From Agrypnia vestita (taxonomy: Eukaryota > Arthropoda > Insecta > Trichoptera > Phryganeidae), in NCBI GenBank assembly GCA_016648135.1, contig JADDOH010011241.1:1-64000 (forward strand): a DNA stretch of 64,000 bases, read 5' to 3'. Below are positions 57,050 through 64,000 of the stretch, piece by piece. Within the stretch, counting starts at the first letter, position 1, and each line of letters starts with the position of its first letter. The position numbers and the translations under genes were made by a program. The notes below the pieces were generated by a model, which was not told the DNA's origin, ran no database searches, and saw only the letters and a program-made list of their open reading frames with translations.

Positions 57050-57285
57050 TCAATTATAATAATTTCATTGTCCGTCCGTCCATCCATCTGTCTGTCTGTC
57101 CCCGTAACTTCGTGTATCGTTCGTAACTTCTTTGAAGTATGAAATTTTTATTTTTTTCATTTTTCTAATTATTCTTTTTCTTTTTTTTCCTTATTTTTCT
57201 TTTCTTTTCTTTCTCTTTGTTTCATTTATTTTTCTTTCTTTTTTCAATGTCTTTTTTTTACGAGTTACAGCCAGTGCTTTTATTA
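57050..57285 (-). repeat. Dispersed repeat 'ACTAGCTGTAACCC', copy 3
   Basis: The minus strand begins ACTGGCTGTAACTCGT and, after a long A/G-rich stretch, reads ACGAAGTTACGGGGACAGAC and AGACAGATGGATGGACGGAC. It has the same start and GACAGAC block as the copies at 3667 and 55750. Confidence 0.6.
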
Positions 57286-59790
57286 ATGCAGCAAATCGCT
57301 GACAAGTATCTTTGACCCAATGATGACTTTTCATGTATTTTTGATTATTATAATAAATATGTCACTGGTCACGAATTTAATTCATACACTATTCTTTAAT
57401 TCACCCTATTTCGCAATTTATCACTCATATATGAATACTTTAATATCACTGGGTAACACTTTCGAGTAAATTCTCCTTACTATCGTACTAATGTAGGCTG
57501 AATTATCTGTCGCTTAATTTACATTGCACGATGTTAAAACTGTTTTCGCCAGGATTTGTCGCTAATATCGTATCGATAGAAACGTCAAAACGACATTGAA
57601 TCGTCATGCCACTGGCCTCGCCATTTATACGAAACAGGTTTGTTTTTCGAATCCTCGAGAACATTATTTACATTTCTAGTGTTTGCGAGAAGGTTCCCGT
57701 CGCTTCCAAGCTTTTATGGACGTCTCTCGAACGTTGTAGATAATCCTAGAGTGCTAAAAGGTGCTCCAGAGTATGCTATAGTGTTGTTTCAAAGTGATTC
57801 GGACAATACGCAATTTCTTCTGTTTACCATACGTCACAAAAATTAAAAAAAAAATACTTGGATTTTTTTTATATGAATGTATGTATGTGCAAAATTTGGA
57901 CGAATAAATCAATATTAAAAAATGTAGTTCTTACAGTGTTTTTATTACTAATAAGTTAGTAAAAATATTGCTATTAATTAACGTAAAAAACCTCGTTATA
58001 CATATCAGATACATTTTACTATAAAGTTCCTACATTGAATGTGTTTTTTCTGTATATTTTCCTATAATTTGATTTGTTTCGTTTGATGTTCTGAAGGACT
58101 CTTCGATAAAAAATTTCACAAAAACTTAGGTCATCATTTTGTATAAGATAAATTTCAGATTTTCATCTTATTCAGAAAAAAGATTCATTACGAGTATAAA
58201 AACTTATTTTATATAAGTTTGATATATTTTTATTTAACCTACATATAACAATAGCGTATATTGAATTATTTTAATTTGCGTTCAAATTATTTACTGTTAC
58301 TGACTTGGTAATTTCTTTCCCTGACAAGGCGATGTGACGTTTTAATTGTGATCCTTATTGGAATCGATTTGATGTTTCAAATTCTACGCCTTTCCTTAAG
58401 TACTTGCCTATGTTAAGCCTATGGCATCTGACCTTTTTTGCTCCCGAGTTGAACATATATATTATATTTTTTGTTGCTTTTATTAATTGTTCATTCATTT
58501 TTACTTTTGGGAATATATTGAGTAATAACATTAGTTTTGTCCGTTTTTCCAGATGAAGAGGATAAGAGGATACAACAAATTAGTCAATAATGTATTCGAA
58601 TTTTTTATTTTGTATACCTTATCCCCAATATTCTACAAATCTTTCAATGTCTCTGCGATGAACATCATCCGGTCCATTGACTTATCGAGGAGATGTCGAA
58701 TGTGCTCACCTTTGTCTACTTTTATTATATTATTGTGAAAACCTGTTATTATAAATAAAATTAACAATGTAACATAAATGCAAACATAATATCTCGTTGT
58801 GCAGAAAATTTCCTTTCGAACTTTAGTTTAACTTTAATAAGTTTGAAAAAAAATTATTACATGATACAAACAAATGGTAAAATCAATTTTGCTCAACCAA
58901 TTTAAATTTGTTTTATATTTGCTGAGCATTTTAAAATTTAAAGAAAAAAACGGACACTTAGCGGATTATTTATTCACTATGTAGTTTGTGAATATATTCA
59001 GTTAAAGGTAAATTTACAGTATGGGCTAAATATTACTTAAACGTTTAAAATTTAAATATTCGTATTTTTATTATTCTTTATACATATCTTTTATATAAAT
59101 ATTCTATATTGATTTAACTTACTTGTGTATGTGAAATATTATCTTGTAAGTGACCTACATTTTCATTCACAAATGTTTGAGATGAGCGGGCTCATCAGTT
59201 CAGGGAGATACTTACTGACAAATACGCGCTATTTAAAACATCCCCACAGGAAGAAATTGAGCCTTGGGACCAAGGAAAAGCACTGGCTAATGAAAATAGG
59301 TATTTCTGAAAATAATTCTTTTTCCTAGAATAAAGATATTTCTGGAGAAATCCGAACAATCGTAACCATATATTTTGCATGCAGTTTGGATAGTATCACT
59401 ATAACGGCACGCATTTGCGAAACTGAGATTGAAAAGCTAAATCTATATATTGTGTCAAATATCATGTTAACGATCAATAAAAATACGAAAAGGTATTATA
59501 TTTTTAAATAAGTAGTCTGATTACTTACTTAATAATTTCTTTGATAATTGCAAACTGACTTTGTGGTAGTATTATTAATATGAATGAAGAGTAAATACTT
59601 TGTGTAAACCACCTTTCTAGTGAATATCGAAAGTTTCAGGAACAATAGTCCAATCTTCTGGATAAAACGTTTACTGAACTATAAAAATCGATTTTCTATA
59701 TATTATAAATACAAATTAATACATATACTCTAAGCGTAAAAATCATATTAAAAAAATCCCGGTTTATAAATTAATTTTTAATGATTATAA
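57286..59790. other. A+T-rich stretch
   Basis: No gene or element is recognised. A pyrimidine tract plus CCAG directly before an ATG at 58553 opens 61 codons with no motif. Confidence 0.45.
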
Positions 59791-59794
59791 TCGT

Positions 59795-60085
59795 TTTAAC
59801 ATAGGTAAAACTTGTAGAAATTTTGATATTGGAAGTAAGGAGCCCTTAAGATGCTCAAGTATCAATAATTATTCTGAATTTTCTAATAATTTTTTACGAA
59901 ATAAACCATTATTTTACATTAATACGAGTTTGAAATTTTTTTATACAAAGAAAATTGCATTACGTTTGGGCAAATAAGAAATTTTAGAAATCCAAAAAAG
60001 TATGTAAAAAATAAAATATTATTAGTAACAAGGTCTTCTTTGCAAATAGTTACCTTTTCAAATATTTTTTGGTAAATTAATTTGA
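59795..60085 (+). pseudogene. PLE GIY-YIG endonuclease remnant
   Basis: GKTCRNFDIGSKEPLRCSSI (from 59804) is clearly the GKTCRNFDVRVKEHLTCLSS segment of the 33888 copy with substitutions. Further blocks follow with frame changes: NYSEFSNNFLRNKP, then IRNFRNPKKYVKN, and the C-terminal LFANSYLF-type string near 60040. It is heavily decayed, with no RT and no recognisable tail. Confidence 0.62.
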
Positions 60086-63000
60086 ACGTTTAGATCAACT
60101 CTTCCATGAAACGTTGTCAAGGTTGAGTGACAATTAAATTCTCATTTATGAAACGTGAGATAACTTTTTACGACGAGGATAATAACGGTTACTCTTGCCT
60201 ATTAAATTACCGATTTTTATCTGAAAATGTCCCCATAAAGATTGTAATGCGATGTCATAAAAAGTCTCATAAGCTCGGCGAAGGTCAAATTCGAGGGCCT
60301 AAGCAAATGTCTTTCGGCTGAGACAAAAACGCCCCCCGAACGACCGAAAGCACACCCTTAGTATTACGAAAAGAATTTCTTGTCATCTCATTTTTGATCG
60401 AAAATCGTAGGCTTCATTTAATTTTCCACTGAATATATTTTTAAAGAGCAATTTTTTTCTTTTGTTTCAGGTTTGCACTTTTCGCTACGTAAATTTCTAC
60501 CATGTGGATCATTTATAATGCAGGTAAACTTTGAAAACAATATTCATAGAAAAAATAATTATATATGTGAAGTTGTGTCGTACATATGGAAAATGTTTCA
60601 AACCCTGAAATAAAAAGATGTGTAAAAATTACTAGCACGTCAATTTTTCACACTAAAACCTTAATATGATCTAAAATTTTGCTTTAAAACATTTTTGAAA
60701 TAAAACTTTCAAAATACGTGTCACTTAAATTTTAGATTTTTAAATATTCATTATTATGCGTTCAATTAAAACTGAAACACATGTATATGAATCGACTCAA
60801 TGGTGCATGCTAATATTTAATTGTTACCTACTACTTACTTACTTACTTAATATATACTTTTGTTAATATTTAGAATGGGTAGACCAGTGATAATTTTAAT
60901 TTCAAGTTACAACATGAATTAAATTGAATTTTGTTTACGGTATTTTTCAATAAATACTCACTCGTAAACTTATTTAATGAGACTCTCTCAAAGAACCCTT
61001 CAATTTGAATTACGGCAATAAATTTTTGTTTTTTATGAATAATTTAAGAATTTATCACTATTCAGCGAATGTGATAACCGACAGACTTTTGAAAATATAA
61101 ATCAATATCTCGGAAAATAATGAGGTCCTTCCGACCTTTGCATATTTTCTCAAGACACCGTCGTTACGCAGTAAACTAATTTACCGCCTGTCAGACGCAC
61201 TGTTTGCCGTTAAAATTGTCAATTACCAAATGAAGGAAAAAAGACACAACAAAAAAACAAATTCAACTTTTCCAAATGTTGGACTTGTCTACAATGCACG
61301 TAACTCATACTGCGAGAAGAAAAAAAAACTTCAAATAAAATACAATTTTCTCTCTTTAACTCGAGTCAGGCTTAAGTAATTTTTGAATTGCATATTTTAT
61401 CGATAATATGTACATTTTACAAACTATGAATTTTTCATATTCTATGAAATCTGTATTTGTATATAAAAGTAGTTTGGCACATTATTCGCGAATACAAAAT
61501 GCATAGATTTTCACTCCCGACACCTGTATGTGTTACAGTGAATTTTTATTTCTAGTGAGTCTATATTTTTACCCGGTCGGGCAGTGAAAACATGTTAATC
61601 AATGACTACAGATTCACTGCACAGTATTGGTGAAACTATATTTTGTCCACAAATGCACGCATTTCTCAAAGCTTACTTCACATTAGGTTAGGTTAATAAT
61701 ATCCGGTGTATAATGTTGATATAAACATATACACCTTACTTTACTTGAAAAATTGCATTGATTGCACGACTTGTAACACTGCGTAAGTTTTATCACATGC
61801 ATTTTCGCAATATATAGTAACTACGTATCTTCATACATAAATTGTGTGAATTAAATTAAGTAATTGCTTTTACGTAAGTTGTCGAAATATGGTCATGTTG
61901 TATCATGGGAAAAAGATAACAAAAAGGGTCACAAGTTGGATTTGTAATTATTTCAATTTGTAAGATGAAAAATTTGCATTTTGTAATATGTGAAGCAAAT
62001 AAATTTAATATAAAAAATATTTGAAGCTTCACATAGTTGTTGAATATACAAATTTCTGACTATATGTATATAAAGGTGTAATATAATTCATGAGAATTAA
62101 ATTAAACACAAATTAATTAGGTTAAAAACACCACATTTTTGGTAACCCCAGTCGATTTCGGAATCACTGTTTCTTCTAAGGATAAACTATTATTAACTTT
62201 ATTAACAAAACATTACAAAATGTGGACAATTATATTTTTTGGTAAATTATTTTTGTGTGTACCTGCCATATGGTATTATTTTCAACGTTCAATAATATTT
62301 TATTCTTTGGTTCGAGAGTTTTCTTTTAATAATTTCTATTTTTTTTATTTCAAATCAATATATTGAGTGTAAAGATTTTACCATAAAATATTAAGTAATG
62401 ATAATGCTAATATTGACATATTTTATAATTGTTTTGAAAAAAGTGTTATCATACATATGACATTAGATGATTATTATAAATTTTAAGTTATATACTCTCT
62501 TTACATTTAATTGATGAAAAACGTCAAAGTAAACTAATTATTTTGTCATTGTAATATTTATAATATTAAATGTTTTTCATTGTTTGTGATATATTTATAA
62601 AAAATAAAATAAAGATATTTGTGTGGTTTTAAATGAAAAAACAAAAAAGAAACAAACACGTGCTAGTTTAAGGAATGCTTAAAACAATTATAAATGTATA
62701 ATCGAAAAACGCATATATATGTGTAAATGTTTGAATATTAACAGCCACCGATGATCGAAAAATTGATTTTTTCTTCACTTTTAATTTTATCTAGTTAATT
62801 CAAATACCTACAAATATTTGTAATTTCCCTATTTGAATGTAGGTACTATTATTTTGATGAACTCTGTTGAGGATCGCAGGTATATTTTGAAGACGTGATT
62901 CTTTATAAAGGGCACACTGAATTACTCTCTATAATTCTGGGGATTAAACGTAGTAATAATTTACCTTCATCAAAATAATATAACTATAAATTACTGTACC

Positions 63001-64000
63001 GGTTTTGCGAGGGGCGAGTATCGAAATAACAACAATAAGAACTGTATGATAAATTGTATCCAAAATGTGTCAAGGTGGATGGCTGACAATAAACTTTAAG
63101 CTCAACCAAACATTAAGGGTAGGTATCTATGTGGACTGCTTTGCTTAAGAGACAAATCCTGATTGATTATTGTTCTCGGAAAATTCAAGGAGTAGAAACT
63201 AACTTAAACAAAAGCCCGATGTCCGAATTCCGATTATTTTTATTCAACTGATTCACCCCTTTGAAGTCAGTTTTCGAATTGATTTATCAGGAGATCTGTC
63301 AGTCAGATTATTATTTTGTGTTTAGACAAAACTAATTGTTTAATCCGTTCAAAGACCCCCACTGTAGCACAAAACAATTAAACTTTCATTAGTATCAATG
63401 TCACTGGACTTAAACTTTAGCTGGATCACTAATCTTTACTTCGCACTAATTTTGGGCTCGATGGAATGTTTCACTCGTTTCTGGTCTATCGCACGGATTC
63501 ACAGTTGGCTATTTATTCGCACGGATCTATGTACTTCATTTGCCGTTAAAACAATTCTGCCGCGATACAATTTATCGATACAATCGATTTCTCTAATCTT
63601 CTGGTAAATTCACGTTTTGGACCGGCTTCTTTCTGAAATATTATAGACGCCCAGGCAGTTTGAAAATTTTCAATTAGGCGCGATAGTCACGATCTTCTTA
63701 ATTTAAGAATCTCGTGACTATACGGTAATCAAATATGAATCCTTATAGTGAGGGTAAATCGAGAATGCAGGGTGCTGAAGCTTCTTTGGACCCCCAACCG
63801 TCTCGAATATGGAAACAACAATGATATAAAATATTGGATGCCTCCAGAAAATTCTGGAGAGTCATCATCAAGAAGACATTTTCGAATAAACAGAAAATAC
63901 TGGATGTTTCAAAAAAATTACACAAAACCATGTTTATAGCAAAACATAGAAACTTGTACAGAATACGAGTGTCTGTCAAAAGGATTTGCAGAACTAGCAC
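60086..64000. other. A+T-rich stretch to the window end
   Basis: No gene is recognised. 60471-60523 is a weak exon candidate: a strong pyrimidine-tract acceptor (TTTTCTTTTGTTTCAG) before it, an open phase LHFSLRKFLPCGSFIMQ, and GTAAAC directly after. An imperfect inverted pair TTTCACTCCCGAC/GTCGGGCAGTGAAA lies at 61509 and 61577. TTAGGTTAGG at 61684 is only two telomere-like units. Confidence 0.4.

Noticed and set aside
61684..61697. TTAGGTTAGG telomere-like string
   Set aside because: Only two units; too short to mean an interstitial telomere array.

Overview
The window looks like arthropod, probably insect, intergenic DNA: strongly A+T-rich (by eye about two thirds A+T), with no convincing host protein-coding gene and no intact RNA gene. 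It is dominated by decayed mobile elements. The non-LTR reverse transcriptase remnants and the mariner and piggyBac types resemble what is common in moths and other insects, so Lepidoptera is a reasonable but unproven guess.

Layout. 0-11 kb: decayed LINE ends, a 196-bp tandem duplication, a foldback repeat, and at 6.57-8.00 kb two nested hAT-type non-autonomous elements, each with a perfect 8-bp target duplication and each packed with TATCGATA sites. 9.2-10.9 kb: a short-TIR repeat, a long inverted repeat, a 22-bp hairpin and a LINE fragment. 11.96-13.25 kb: a full-length mariner with a one-base frameshift. 14-25 kb: mostly plain A+T-rich DNA with LINE ends, a perfect 32-bp palindrome and Penelope-like tails. 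25.58-25.75 kb: a dense array of heat-shock-element pentamers in a 117-bp tandem duplication. 28.4-32.1 kb: two copies of one LINE. 32.7-34.9 kb: Penelope-like element (PLE) remnants with GIY-YIG endonuclease fragments and hammerhead-ribozyme-like cores.

38.13-39.23 kb: a second mariner, internally deleted, that has lost a catalytic Asp. 39.48-40.07 kb: a piggyBac derivative flanked by TTAA that keeps part of the cysteine-rich C-terminus. 41-44 kb: tRNA-derived SINEs and a CpG-rich island. 46.6-50.7 kb: a LINE C-terminus open for 149 codons, a third hAT-type element (8-bp duplication CTCTACAT), an inverted pair of PLE tails around a LINE tail, and a cluster of seven TAACGG (Myb-type) sites. 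51.9-60.1 kb: more short repeats, SINEs, a third C-terminal LINE copy with filler DNA and another PLE fragment. The last 4 kb show nothing recognisable except one weak exon candidate.

Nothing here works as an operon or pathway. What ties the window together is element biology: insertion into insertion, and elements carrying dense regulatory motifs (TATCGATA, heat-shock pentamers) or ribozyme-like motifs. All reverse transcriptase and transposase reading frames seen are truncated or broken, so they are annotated as pseudogenes.
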